A stretch of DNA of 20,378 nucleotides. Source: a virus. Position numbers and translations under genes: made by a program. Position 1 is the first letter of the stretch, and the number at the start of each line of letters is the position of its first letter. Shown piece by piece: positions 1 through 7,159 of this stretch. Below the pieces are notes generated by a model. It saw nothing but the letters and a program-made list of their open reading frames with translations. It did not search any database and had not been told where the DNA came from. The stretch is taken from positions 1-20,378 of the IMG/VR virus record IMGVR_UViG_3300037847_004508. One strand, written 5' to 3'.

Positions 1-845
1 AGCCCCTCGAGGCTGCGGAGATCTCCAAGGAACTCGGAAACGCGACTGCGACCGTACTCCTCTGCTTCGACTTTATTAAAGGTCAGACAAATCCAAGGGG
101 TGATGTTTTGTGGAGCACGGCTATGAGAGCCATCCACAATCTCACCATCGATTTCTTGGTGCCATTCCCAGTGGCCATCCTTGAGGCGGGCGTGTGTATA
201 GACAGTGGCATCATCCACTGTTGACTCACCAGCCACACCGTACTTAGGACCGTCTTCTCCTGGGGAGTTCACGTCATTGCCCTTTGCCATGACCCGCTGG
301 AACTTAGCGGGCAGCATTGAGCGGTGGATAGATTCGCGGGTGACAACTTCGACTAGGTTTCCATCGCCGTCGCGACAGACAACATATCTCTCGAGTGGGT
401 AGACCTTGAGGTTTTTCTTTCCGGCGTATAACAATACATTGCCAGTGACGATGAGATGCTTCATCGCAGAGTGTAGCTGCACTCGATCAGAACTTTCAGC
501 AATATCCTGAATGATCATCCGCTCCATTTTTGCGAGAGAAAGATCAATCTCTGAGCGTATTTCAGGTGTTACTTCAGGAAGCTTTTCAAGTTCTGAATCA
601 ACAATTTGCAGCTTAAAAAAACTCGTGTTAATTGGAAAGAGAGAGTTCATTAATTTTGAACTCAAGGCGTTGCAACCTTTGGATCCAACTGATTGCCAAG
701 GGATCGGCAGGCGCTCCCCCTTTGACAGACCATCGTCTGTAAGGAGGTAAGGGAGAGTCACCTTTGCACAATCTCTGGCTTCGTCGAGAAATGCTGTTCT
801 GTCTGCGGAGAGCGAAAGGTATCGCGTTTGTGCAGACTCTTTCAT
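1..845 (-). CDS. Portal (head-tail connector) protein, T7 gp8-like, 3' end outside window
   Basis: The N-terminal 281 residues are visible; the frame stays open to the left edge of the window. Portal proteins form the dodecameric ring at the capsid vertex through which DNA is packaged and ejected. The N-terminal part reads KVTLPYLLTDDG, then LPIPWQSVGSKG and LSSKLMNSLFP, which matches the start of T7 gp8-type collar proteins (LP.PWQ.VG..G, LASKLM..LFP). Further on, HLIVTGNVLLY and an NITPWICLTFNKVEAEEYGRS stretch also fit that family. The ATG at 845 overlaps the TAA of the preceding gene (TAATG), which suggests translational coupling. No Shine-Dalgarno sequence is evident. Its position after RNR and a small proline-rich protein matches marine T7-like cyanophages. 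Confidence is high for the family. Confidence 0.93.
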   Translation of the reverse strand, partial: MKESAQTRYLSLSADRTAFLDEARDCAKVTLPYLLTDDGLSKGERLPIPWQSVGSKGCNALSSKLMNSLFPINTSFFKLQIVDSELEKLPEVTPEIRSEIDLSLAKMERMIIQDIAESSDRVQLHSAMKHLIVTGNVLLYAGKKNLKVYPLERYVVCRDGDGNLVEVVTRESIHRSMLPAKFQRVMAKGNDVNSPGEDGPKYGVAGESTVDDATVYTHARLKDGHWEWHQEIDGEIVDGSHSRAPQNITPWICLTFNKVEAEEYGRSRVSEFLGDLRSLEG

Positions 846-1150
846 TATTTAGGAATGTTCAGGCCAGTCTTTTTCTTAGGCTTAGTGCCTGTTGTAGCAG
901 CCTGTTGTGCAGGTGCAGTAGCAATTCCAAGTTTGTTGGTCAGAGCGCTGAGGCCACCAGCAGATTGCTGCAACCGTTGACGCTTACCTTTCTTGCGCTT
1001 CAAGACGCCTTGTTCTTTGCCAGAAGCACTGGATGCCACAGGGGCTGCCAGAGGCAAAGGTGCATCAGGAGTTGGCGGCGGTGGGGGTGCAGGAGCGGGC
1101 GGGGCCATCTCCGGCGGATCGGGGATTTTTGGAGGGCTAGGAGCGCACAT
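845..1150 (-). CDS. Small proline-rich protein upstream of portal (T7 gp7.3-like position)
   Basis: This 101-residue protein has a proline/alanine-rich N-terminal half (residues about 5-40, including runs such as PPAPAPPPPPTP). A basic patch follows at about 50-60 (LKRKKGKRQR), and the C-terminus is lysine-rich and ends KKKTGLNIPK. No membrane segment or catalytic motif is visible. T7-like phages carry a small basic virion protein (gp6.7/gp7.3) just before the portal gene, and T7 gp7.3 also ends in a basic tract plus an INI-like tail. A minor virion or ejected protein is therefore a reasonable inference, but it rests on position and composition, not on clear homology. Its ATG overlaps the TAA of the upstream gene, and its TAA overlaps the portal ATG. 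Confidence 0.75.
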   Translation of the reverse strand: MCAPSPPKIPDPPEMAPPAPAPPPPPTPDAPLPLAAPVASSASGKEQGVLKRKKGKRQRLQQSAGGLSALTNKLGIATAPAQQAATTGTKPKKKTGLNIPK

Positions 1151-1317
1151 TATTCTTCGAGTAGAGATTTAATGTATTCGACAACAGAACGTTGGCCAGC
1201 CATATACATGATCTTGGCGTGTGTGTCGTCGGGTTTTGGTGTATAGAGTGGAAACATGATGTCCACCTCTTCGACGATTTTGAGGAGCTTGTTATCTCCT
1301 ACAAAGATGTCATCCAT
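1150..1317 (-). CDS. Hypothetical 55-aa protein between RNR beta and the proline-rich gene
   Basis: The product begins MDDIFVGDNKLLKIVEEV and ends VVEYIKSLLEE. It is acidic and predicted mainly helical, with no recognised motif. Support for a real gene is its tiling. The ATG at 1317 overlaps the last 8 bases of the RNR beta gene, and its TAA shares bases with the ATG of the next gene (TAATG at 1150). Without this gene the 159-bp space would be the only unexplained gap in this operon. I do not recognise the function. Confidence 0.7.
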   Translation of the reverse strand: MDDIFVGDNKLLKIVEEVDIMFPLYTPKPDDTHAKIMYMAGQRSVVEYIKSLLEE

Positions 1318-2032
1318 ATTGAGGTAGGTTTACATTGGATGCCTCAAAGAAGCTAGGCATACGTGAGCGTTGTGTTTCGGCAAGGCCAGCAGCCAAGCCA
1401 CGGGTATAAAGACTGTCGGATTGATTCATCCAAAAGTCTTTGGAAAGATACTTGTTTTGATGCAAAGGCAGCAGATCAGACATGACCCAATCCACTGTGG
1501 CTTTGCGTAGCTTGTCTAAACCAACTGTGCTTTTGAGACCAAGGTCATGAGCACACATTGCGTGCGTTTTTACGTGCTGAACTTCATCTCTTGAGATGTC
1601 AGCGCTCAGGGATCTCATGCCAATATCTCCCAGGAACCTATACGCTGGGAGCAAAACAAAGAACACAGAACGCTCGAGGATGCTTGCTTTGAGGATTGGA
1701 TGTTCCGGTGCCTCGATCCAAGCCTTGCGGATCACCTCAGCCTCTCGCTCAGCAGCAGGGTCAGTGCCGTGGGCTTGGCATACCAGCTCAAAGCCCAGGT
1801 CATGCTTGTCCTCATCCATCTGATTGTGGATCAAGGCCTCGAGGCAGCCAGGCACATTAGGAAGATCTTTTTCTAAACCCTGCTGTAGAAATTCTTTTAC
1901 AGGCAGTTCCAAGTTGCGGAGAGCGAGCATCTTGTAGATGGTCTTTTCGCTGCCCTCTACAAGTGGACCCCGATCAACTGCCAAGGGAGTCCACTTTCGT
2001 TTTTGTCTAATAGCTTTTATGTAGGGATTCAT
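1310..2032 (-). CDS. nrdB: Ribonucleotide reductase class I beta subunit, lacking the radical tyrosine
   Basis: This 240-residue ferritin-like protein is shorter than E. coli NrdB (376). Two metal-binding ExxH motifs are visible: E74-D-K-H77 and E150-V-Q-H153, with E120 (ILERSVFF) as a likely further ligand. In E. coli R2 the radical Tyr122 lies four residues after the His of the first ExxH; here that position is Phe81 (HDLGF). This resembles class Ic (Chlamydia-type) enzymes, where Phe replaces Tyr and a mixed metal centre stores the oxidant. Beta generates or holds the radical used by the alpha subunit encoded directly upstream. The alpha TAA at 2035-2033 is immediately followed by this ATG at 2032. 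The role is supply of deoxynucleotides for phage replication. Confidence 0.88.
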   Translation of the reverse strand: MNPYIKAIRQKRKWTPLAVDRGPLVEGSEKTIYKMLALRNLELPVKEFLQQGLEKDLPNVPGCLEALIHNQMDEDKHDLGFELVCQAHGTDPAAEREAEVIRKAWIEAPEHPILKASILERSVFFVLLPAYRFLGDIGMRSLSADISRDEVQHVKTHAMCAHDLGLKSTVGLDKLRKATVDWVMSDLLPLHQNKYLSKDFWMNQSDSLYTRGLAAGLAETQRSRMPSFFEASNVNLPQYG

Positions 2033-3418
2033 TTATTCAGCACATGATGCACAAAAGTTGTCAGATGAGTCTTCGGGCTCTTTCTCAAAGATAAATTTAT
2101 AGGCATCGTCCAGCAGATCTGTAACGCTGTCTTTGCGTTGCGTATCAGTCTGCACTTGCAAGCTGTAGTACATCGAGGTCAGAGATGAGTCAAGCCAGTC
2201 TTGAATCAACTTCTCGTCATACTGAATTTGATCGCTCCATGAATTGAAACTGTATCCATGGAACAGGCCTGTACGCTCGAGCATTTCGCAGATGCCAGTG
2301 CTCACGTTCCAGTAGGCCTGCCAGCCAACCTCCTCGGCAATCTCACAATCTGGAGGGTATGCGTAAGAGGTGACACCGAACGTGCCGCTATCGCGATCAA
2401 CGTCACGTGCAATCGGAGGTGCTATCTCAGGGGTCGTTGTATAGCCACGGGCATCCCGATAGCGGTAGGCACATGTTGCTGTGGGCGCAATGGCGAAAGC
2501 GCGAAGCATATCCGCAGCACGGGCAACATTAGCCGCAGCAGAGATAGCCTCTTGGAATTTCGAGGCGAGCCGCCAAGCAGGGGTGGAGGGAACATCGCGA
2601 TTGTTGATTACGTCATGCAGAGCTTCGCCAAAAGATGAATAAGTGACCTGCTCTTGTGCAAGCAAGTTGGCAAGGCCAATGAAGCCCATACCAACTTGAC
2701 GATCATCTTTAGGGTTGAGGTATTCACCTGAGTCCTGAACACCCGTCTTGGCGTGCAGAGCTACAAGGTCTTTCATGACAGCAGTGAACGCCTCTGGAAG
2801 CTCATCTGGCGTGCATTTAGATAGGTTGCAGTGCTCTAAAAGACAAGTGCCCCGGCTGAGCAATGCAACCTCAAGGCAAACGTTAAATCGAATACGCCTG
2901 CCATATTGATCGTGCTTGACTTTGGCAAGCCAGATGTCGCCTTTGCGAATCCCATCGAGAAGAGATTCGCGTAGATCTACCTCCATGTCATCCCACCAGC
3001 TTTGGGTGAGATTGACGCAACGCTTTAGCCACGGAATCTCGTGACGTGGCATCTCAATGAACTCACGCAAGTCAGCATGATTTGCATCGAGGTGAGCAAC
3101 TACAGCGCCTGCTTTGTGATAACCACCACGCCTAAGAACTTCATTCAGCGTTGAATACACTTTCATGAAGGGGCAGGGGCCAGCACTTATCAGCCCTTTG
3201 CCATTGTCAGAACCTGATGGACGTAGCTCACTTAGGTGTACTGCCACACCAGCACCATGCCTAAGGGCGTGTGAGGTGAAGGTGAAACTACTCTCTAGCC
3301 CGTCTTCGCCGGACATACTATCTGTGGGCACGTGAATCGTGCAACTGACCGGGTAACGGTGCTCTGGCGCATCAAGCCAGGACTGCACACGCCCAGTCCT
3401 CGCAATGTACTCTTTCAT
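2033..3418 (-). CDS. nrdA: Ribonucleotide reductase class I alpha subunit (short form)
   Basis: At 461 residues it is far shorter than E. coli NrdA (761) and lacks an N-terminal ATP-cone region. Visible features are the first barrel cysteine C26 (YPVSC), GAGVAVHLSELRPSGS at 55-70, the active-site loop N179-V-C181-L-E183 (NxCxE, thiyl radical Cys), a following cysteine cluster (CNLSKC, 197-202), the adjacent tyrosines Y417-Y418, and a C-terminal CASC (456-459). The YY pair and the C-terminal CxxC are class I features: radical transfer from beta, and re-reduction by thioredoxin. This fits the NrdB gene directly downstream and the phage thioredoxin gene elsewhere in the window. Similar short cyanophage RNRs were once annotated as class II. 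The ATG overlaps the TAA of the MazG-like gene (TAATG). Confidence 0.9.
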   Translation of the reverse strand: MKEYIARTGRVQSWLDAPEHRYPVSCTIHVPTDSMSGEDGLESSFTFTSHALRHGAGVAVHLSELRPSGSDNGKGLISAGPCPFMKVYSTLNEVLRRGGYHKAGAVVAHLDANHADLREFIEMPRHEIPWLKRCVNLTQSWWDDMEVDLRESLLDGIRKGDIWLAKVKHDQYGRRIRFNVCLEVALLSRGTCLLEHCNLSKCTPDELPEAFTAVMKDLVALHAKTGVQDSGEYLNPKDDRQVGMGFIGLANLLAQEQVTYSSFGEALHDVINNRDVPSTPAWRLASKFQEAISAAANVARAADMLRAFAIAPTATCAYRYRDARGYTTTPEIAPPIARDVDRDSGTFGVTSYAYPPDCEIAEEVGWQAYWNVSTGICEMLERTGLFHGYSFNSWSDQIQYDEKLIQDWLDSSLTSMYYSLQVQTDTQRKDSVTDLLDDAYKFIFEKEPEDSSDNFCASCAE

Positions 3419-3858
3419 TACACTAGGTCTTGGAGATAGGGTTTTACATAATTAGGTCCTTTTGTGACCTTTCCATTCGCATCTTTGACAGGCTTGCCAT
3501 CTACAAGCTTGCTGATGTTGCTGCGATGAACACGGTCAAGTGCTTCGTCGAGTTGCCATCCAGCACATGCAGCAAACTGCCAGATCACATAGGAAAGATC
3601 TGCAAGCTCTTTGAGAGCGTGCTCTCTAGTTTCAAAATCACGGATGCGCATCATTCGTTCATAAGCTTCGGTAAACTCCATGAACTCTTCGATGATCAGA
3701 GCTTTTTGCAGATCGAGGTCTGACTTGGAAAAGGAACCGATGGGTTGATCCATTGCAACACGGAATTGCAATGCTTGGCCCAGAAAGTCAGGCGGTAGGG
3801 TTTTTGCGGAGGAGGTCAATTTTTTTGGAGAGGTATGCGCGGGCTTTGAGAAGGTCAT
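3418..3858 (-). CDS. MazG/HisE-like nucleotide pyrophosphohydrolase
   Basis: This is an all-helical MazG-superfamily protein. The metal-binding acidic signature is visible as E-E-F-M-E-F (IIEEFMEFTEAYE) and, about 30 residues later, KELADLSYVIW (ExxD). It ends with a short C-terminal arm, VDGKPVKDANGKVTKGPNY, typical of phage members that resemble phosphoribosyl-ATP pyrophosphohydrolases. Such enzymes cleave NTPs or dNTPs to monophosphates, and in cyanophages are thought to affect nucleotide pools or (p)ppGpp signalling. The start is uncertain. The ATG at 3858 overlaps DUF3310 by 71 bases, an internal ATG at 3753 would remove the conserved-looking FLGQALQF segment, and a non-ATG start between them (TTG before QFRVAM) is possible. 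The TAA at 3420-3418 overlaps the nrdA ATG. Confidence 0.8.
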   Translation of the reverse strand: MTFSKPAHTSPKKLTSSAKTLPPDFLGQALQFRVAMDQPIGSFSKSDLDLQKALIIEEFMEFTEAYERMMRIRDFETREHALKELADLSYVIWQFAACAGWQLDEALDRVHRSNISKLVDGKPVKDANGKVTKGPNYVKPYLQDLV

Positions 3859-4003
3859 CAATCGCATCTTCACCAGGCTTTCGCCCAGCGCGGCTGATGT
3901 ATTTGCAGACGTTGCCGAGGAAGTAATCAAGCTCAGCGTCTGCGATGTAGTCCCAGGTTTCTAGGACTCCAGTCTGGTAGTGCTTTGGTGAAAACTTAGT
4001 CAT
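3788..4003 (-). CDS. DUF3310-family small protein
   Basis: This 71-residue protein has the compact signature of the phage DUF3310 family: KHYQTGVLETWDYI, then LDYFLGNVCKYISRAGRK, then AIDDLLKARAYLSKKI. The family is common in phages, often near DNA metabolism genes, and its biochemical role is unsettled. The ATG at 4003 overlaps the stop region of the upstream 51-aa gene by 8 bases (ATGACTAA). The frame extends further upstream to 4105, but the upstream part is unlike the family and overlaps the 51-aa gene, so the later start is preferred. Confidence 0.75.
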   Translation of the reverse strand: MTKFSPKHYQTGVLETWDYIADAELDYFLGNVCKYISRAGRKPGEDAIDDLLKARAYLSKKIDLLRKNPTA

Positions 4004-4151
4004 CGTGCGGTTCGAGTTCGTCTTCAATTTTTTGCATGAAGCCATCCATCCAGTCTTCCCACAGTTGGACGGAGACTGGGGAGTGCTTGTAAGCGCGTAA
4101 TGCACGGAGGTTGTTCCTGATGAGGATCAACTCTTTAACAGTCAGCTTCAT
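3996..4151 (-). CDS. Hypothetical 51-aa protein
   Basis: The product starts MKLTVKELILIRNNLRALRA and ends KIEDELEPHDD. A basic amphipathic first helix is followed by a tryptophan-containing segment (VQLWEDWMDGFMQKI) and an acidic tail. I recognise no family. Its start overlaps the end of the NblA-like gene by 17 bases and its stop overlaps the DUF3310 start by 8 bases. This matches the dense tiling of the operon and makes it a credible gene. Confidence 0.65.
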   Translation of the reverse strand: MKLTVKELILIRNNLRALRAYKHSPVSVQLWEDWMDGFMQKIEDELEPHDD

Positions 4152-4329
4152 CCCAATGGCCGGTTTTAATAAGTTTCACCATGGTGTTTTGCAGTAGAAA
4201 AACTTGGCGTTGCAATGAGTCTGCAAGCAGACGTACATCCTCGATCTCTGCAATCTCAAGCGCATCTGAAAGCGTGCGCATTTTTAATTGCTGTTCGAGC
4301 GATAGCTCTAGGACTGGCTTAGGAATCAT
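4135..4329 (-). CDS. nblA: NblA-like phycobilisome degradation adaptor
   Basis: This 64-residue, two-helix protein contains LELSLEQQLKMRTLSDAL near the N-terminus, the same pattern as the ELSLEQxFxxR opening of cyanobacterial NblA. It continues with RLLADSLQRQVFLLQNTMVKLIKTGHW, matching the second NblA helix (LL..L.RQ....N....L.K..W). NblA tags phycobilisomes for proteolysis by the Clp protease. Cyanophages that carry it (Microcystis phage Ma-LMM01 and uncultured marine cyanophages) are thought to free amino acids and tune light harvesting during infection. The ATG at 4329 overlaps the exonuclease stop (ATGA). A longer frame to 4368 exists but would overlap the exonuclease by 43 bases and add a non-NblA extension. 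The assignment is by pattern only and needs a profile search. Confidence 0.72.
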   Translation of the reverse strand: MIPKPVLELSLEQQLKMRTLSDALEIAEIEDVRLLADSLQRQVFLLQNTMVKLIKTGHWDEADC

Positions 4330-5060
4330 GGTGTGAAAAGAATTGGTTGTTGGTTTGTTTCGTCCCAATCACTTGCCTGCAAGATGCGAGCAAGTCTTAG
4401 ATTGCGGAGTGCGTCTTCATGTGACAAACCAGCCTTCTCATACGCTTCGACGCAAGCAGGCCAGAACCCGTCTTGCGCTTTAGCAAGAATGGCCTGTGCT
4501 TTTTTCGGTCCGACGCCAGGGATTCCTTTGAATCCGTCAACTGAATCGCCTGTAAGGCACTGTGTGTAAAGCTGAAGCTCAGCATCCTCGGGTTCCACGG
4601 TGTACTCATCTTTGAGATCGAATTGACGGCAGGGGATCTGTTTGAGGTCCTTGTCTGGGCTAACCAGTACAAAGTTCGTGTCTTCGTCTTTGGTGCAGAT
4701 GATGCCTAGAACATCGTCAGCCTCGATGCCTGCAATGGTGAGTGATGGCCATGTTTCCATTGCCCATTTCTTGAGGCGCAGGTAGCCAGCAGGCTTACGT
4801 TTTTTACGGTTTGATTTGTAAGCCGGGTCGATGTCTTTGCGAAAGTTGTGGCGGTCAGTCCACGTCAGCAATACATCTTTTGAGTCAAACTTTTCTTGAA
4901 GGTTGGTGATCTCTTTGGTGAAGACCTTCTGGCCTTCAGAGAGATTGCCGATGATGACCGTCAGATCTTCATCTAGCTCCAGCTCCTCCTCGGCTGCTGC
5001 TGCACTTCTAAAGCAAAAGAAGTCAGCATCAATTCTGAGCTGGGGTGGTTTTAGTTTCAC
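4326..5060 (-). CDS. 5'-3' exonuclease, T7 gp6-like FEN family
   Basis: This 244-residue protein has the FEN/5'-nuclease layout. RIDADFFCF near residue 10 gives the first acidic site. YKSNRKKRKPAGY at about 80-92 is the basic helical-arch region of the YK.NR.....P.GY type. GIEADDVLG at about 111 and FVLVSPDKDLKQIP at about 130 carry the acidic metal ligands. The helix-3-turn-helix follows (GDSVDGFKGIPGVGPKKA, about 172-189). In T7 this enzyme degrades host DNA and removes RNA primers. The ATG at 5060 overlaps the end of the upstream nuclease-like gene by 32 bases, and the stop overlaps the NblA-like start. Confidence 0.93.
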   Translation of the reverse strand: MKLKPPQLRIDADFFCFRSAAAAEEELELDEDLTVIIGNLSEGQKVFTKEITNLQEKFDSKDVLLTWTDRHNFRKDIDPAYKSNRKKRKPAGYLRLKKWAMETWPSLTIAGIEADDVLGIICTKDEDTNFVLVSPDKDLKQIPCRQFDLKDEYTVEPEDAELQLYTQCLTGDSVDGFKGIPGVGPKKAQAILAKAQDGFWPACVEAYEKAGLSHEDALRNLRLARILQASDWDETNQQPILFTP

Positions 5061-5448
5061 GGTAGGTAAGCGGGTGATCAGCTTTGGCCCAAAAGTTCTT
5101 CAGTTCGGGTGGGAATCGATTACGAATCCACTGCACTCGCCATTGCGTGATGTCGCCGGTCGGAATGACCAGCACTGGAATCACACCCTTTGCAACTCGG
5201 TTGGTATTGCCATGCCAACCAGTACCAGAAGGTCGAGCCAGCTTCACGTCAATGGAGTACACCCCACCGTCAAGGGCCAGGATTATGTCGGTCTTACCTG
5301 TGCAGTTGAGGTTCTTGTAAACCTCTGCGCCTTTCCAAGCAGCTAGCAGGCAGACCCAGTGTTCAGCAATATCGCCTAAGCGACTTGGGCAAGCCTTAGT
5401 GGCAGTCTGCCCAGGTAGCTCCGATTTGAGCTTCTGCGTCAAGCTCAC
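5029..5448 (-). CDS. Putative PD-(D/E)XK-type nuclease between polymerase and exonuclease
   Basis: The conserved-looking core reads RLGDIAEHWVCLLAAWKGAEVY, then GKTDIILALDGGVYSIDVKLA. A helix containing GDIAEHW, then a Asp in a strand (KTDIIL), then a D-V-K strand (IDVKLA), is the arrangement of PD-(D/E)XK endonucleases, including resolvase-like and group I-intron-type proteins. I infer a DNA endonuclease, with moderate confidence. The start is unclear. The only in-frame ATG is at 5517, which would overlap the DNA polymerase gene by 122 bases. The GTG at 5448 gives a 53-base overlap and is used here; a TTG at 5442 is also possible. The C-terminus overlaps the exonuclease start by 32 bases. 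Confidence 0.65.
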   Translation of the reverse strand: MSLTQKLKSELPGQTATKACPSRLGDIAEHWVCLLAAWKGAEVYKNLNCTGKTDIILALDGGVYSIDVKLARPSGTGWHGNTNRVAKGVIPVLVIPTGDITQWRVQWIRNRFPPELKNFWAKADHPLTYRETKTTPAQN

Positions 5449-7159
5449 ATCTAAATTGGTAGAAATGTTCAACGTCTTTAATTGCTGCGGTAACGAGAAA
5501 CGCAGCACGTTCCGCATCTTCAGGCTTAACGCTTAACTGCATTTCATCATGGATAAATAACAACGGGTAGTAATCAATCCCAGCCTCTTGCAGTAATTCG
5601 TTCGCACGGATCACCCAAGATTTTGTGATGCAACTACCAGCCGACTGACATAGGTAGTTTGTGGCTGCGTACTTTTTGCCTTGCAGTCGAATAGGACGAC
5701 CGTCAAGACCTGTCAGTACATCAGACTCAGCTCGTTCAGCTAAAGCAGAAGTAAGAGCAGCGAATCCATCGAGGCCATCCATGATGGCTTTGCGGATACG
5801 TTTACCCTCTGCGGCTGCTTTATCTTTCGATGCCTTTGCAGTCAGGCCGATGCGATAATTCGATCCTCCATACAACATTGCGTATGTGACCGACTTCCCA
5901 ATCGAGCGAGAAGTCTTGTAGATCTCGCACAGCTTTGTATGGATGTCGCCTTCGACAACTTCCTTAGCAAAAGCTCGAGAATCGTACCTAGCTAAATAGT
6001 GGCCTAAGACCCGAAGCTCGAGCGATTTTGCATCAGCTCCGACCATAACTCTTCCCTCACCAGGACCGAACAATGCTCGGTATTCAGGTGCAGAATTTGT
6101 CTGGGCAAGGTTGGGACGCATGTGGATATTTCTCCCCGTGTTTGTATTAAGAACACAGGAGTGATGGATGCGCCCATCTGTGACGAGTTTGAGCCAGGCG
6201 TTCTGGCCCTCACTCAGTTGACCAAGAGCTTTTTGTAATTCAAGGATGCGTGCAAATTGCATCGCCTCCTCAGTGCCGATCTCGGTCAAAGTCTTTTCAT
6301 CGATCTTTGGTCTTCCCGTATCGGTCAGCTCATTAGGTTCCCACTGGCGGAATTGCTGGAAGGCCCAGGCAATGTGGGATCGACTCGTGGGATTGAACTC
6401 ACGTAGCCGACAGAAGGTGGCACCTTTGACGTACCCCTTTGTTTTGTTGTCTCGTGCAGGTGTGAACTCGCCACCATCCACGTCACGAAACGTGTTCTTC
6501 ATCGCATTTGCTTTCTGCTCCAGCTCCACCCGGAGAGTGCTCTCCAGCTTGTGTGCCTTCGCTGAGTCGAAAGGGATGCCTTTCTCCTCCTGCCACGCCA
6601 TTATTTTGGCGAGCTGCATTTCTGTGTAGATGGGCTTTTTGTACTGCTCAAGCTTGGGCTCGAACACACGGCACAGCTCAACGTTGGCAGCCACATCAGC
6701 CACGCAATAGTCGAGCATCTGTGGTGTGTACGTTGACCAGTCACCATCGAGTGACTTGCCGTACTCAGACTTGTGCTGGCCCAGACGGTGCCCCCATGAC
6801 TCCAGTGAATGTTTCCCGTACATGCTGGCTGGCATGGTCGGTGGCTTGGATCTGAAGTCACGTTGCAGCATGTCCTGAAAGAACAAGCGGCTTAGGATCA
6901 ACGTGTCAAAAATCTTGCCTTCTGGTTTGAAAAATGGGTAGATCTTTTTGATGACTGGGTAGTCAAAGTTGATCAGGTTGTGGCCCCATACCTCTTCAGC
7001 TACAGCAAGGATGTTGACGCCTGTCGTCAGTGATTCATGCTGGCCGGTGTCGTCATACTTAAAGACTTCACCAGTGTCCAGATCTTGCATGACGATGCAG
7101 TGGATGGTGTCAGCGTTGTGTCTGAAACCATTGCACTCGATGTCAGCGCAAACCCTCAT
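5396..7159 (-). CDS. DNA polymerase family A, T7 gp5-like, with 3'-5' exonuclease
   Basis: The protein has 587 residues. The exonuclease domain shows D6-I-E8 (motif I), HNLINFD66 (II) and YCVAD154 (III), all retained, so proofreading is likely. Polymerase motif A is VGAD376AKSLELR, motif B is RSIGK422SVTY426AMLYGG, and motif C is IHD538E539. Tyr426 corresponds to T7 Tyr526. The thumb segment around 230-260 (FTPARDNKTKGYVKG...FNPTSRSHI) is clearly shorter than the corresponding T7 thumb, which carries the thioredoxin-binding loop. The C-terminus ATWADCH resembles the T7 end NWAICH. The ATG at 7159 overlaps the thioredoxin stop (ATGA) and is better than the ATG at 7207, because MRVCADIEC matches T7 MIVSDIEA. 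Confidence 0.97.
   Translation of the reverse strand: MRVCADIECNGFRHNADTIHCIVMQDLDTGEVFKYDDTGQHESLTTGVNILAVAEEVWGHNLINFDYPVIKKIYPFFKPEGKIFDTLILSRLFFQDMLQRDFRSKPPTMPASMYGKHSLESWGHRLGQHKSEYGKSLDGDWSTYTPQMLDYCVADVAANVELCRVFEPKLEQYKKPIYTEMQLAKIMAWQEEKGIPFDSAKAHKLESTLRVELEQKANAMKNTFRDVDGGEFTPARDNKTKGYVKGATFCRLREFNPTSRSHIAWAFQQFRQWEPNELTDTGRPKIDEKTLTEIGTEEAMQFARILELQKALGQLSEGQNAWLKLVTDGRIHHSCVLNTNTGRNIHMRPNLAQTNSAPEYRALFGPGEGRVMVGADAKSLELRVLGHYLARYDSRAFAKEVVEGDIHTKLCEIYKTSRSIGKSVTYAMLYGGSNYRIGLTAKASKDKAAAEGKRIRKAIMDGLDGFAALTSALAERAESDVLTGLDGRPIRLQGKKYAATNYLCQSAGSCITKSWVIRANELLQEAGIDYYPLLFIHDEMQLSVKPEDAERAAFLVTAAIKDVEHFYQFRCELDAEAQIGATWADCH

Noticed and set aside
205-750. Plus-strand frames over the left end
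   Set aside because: They are shadows of the portal gene on the minus strand, which shows clear family motifs.
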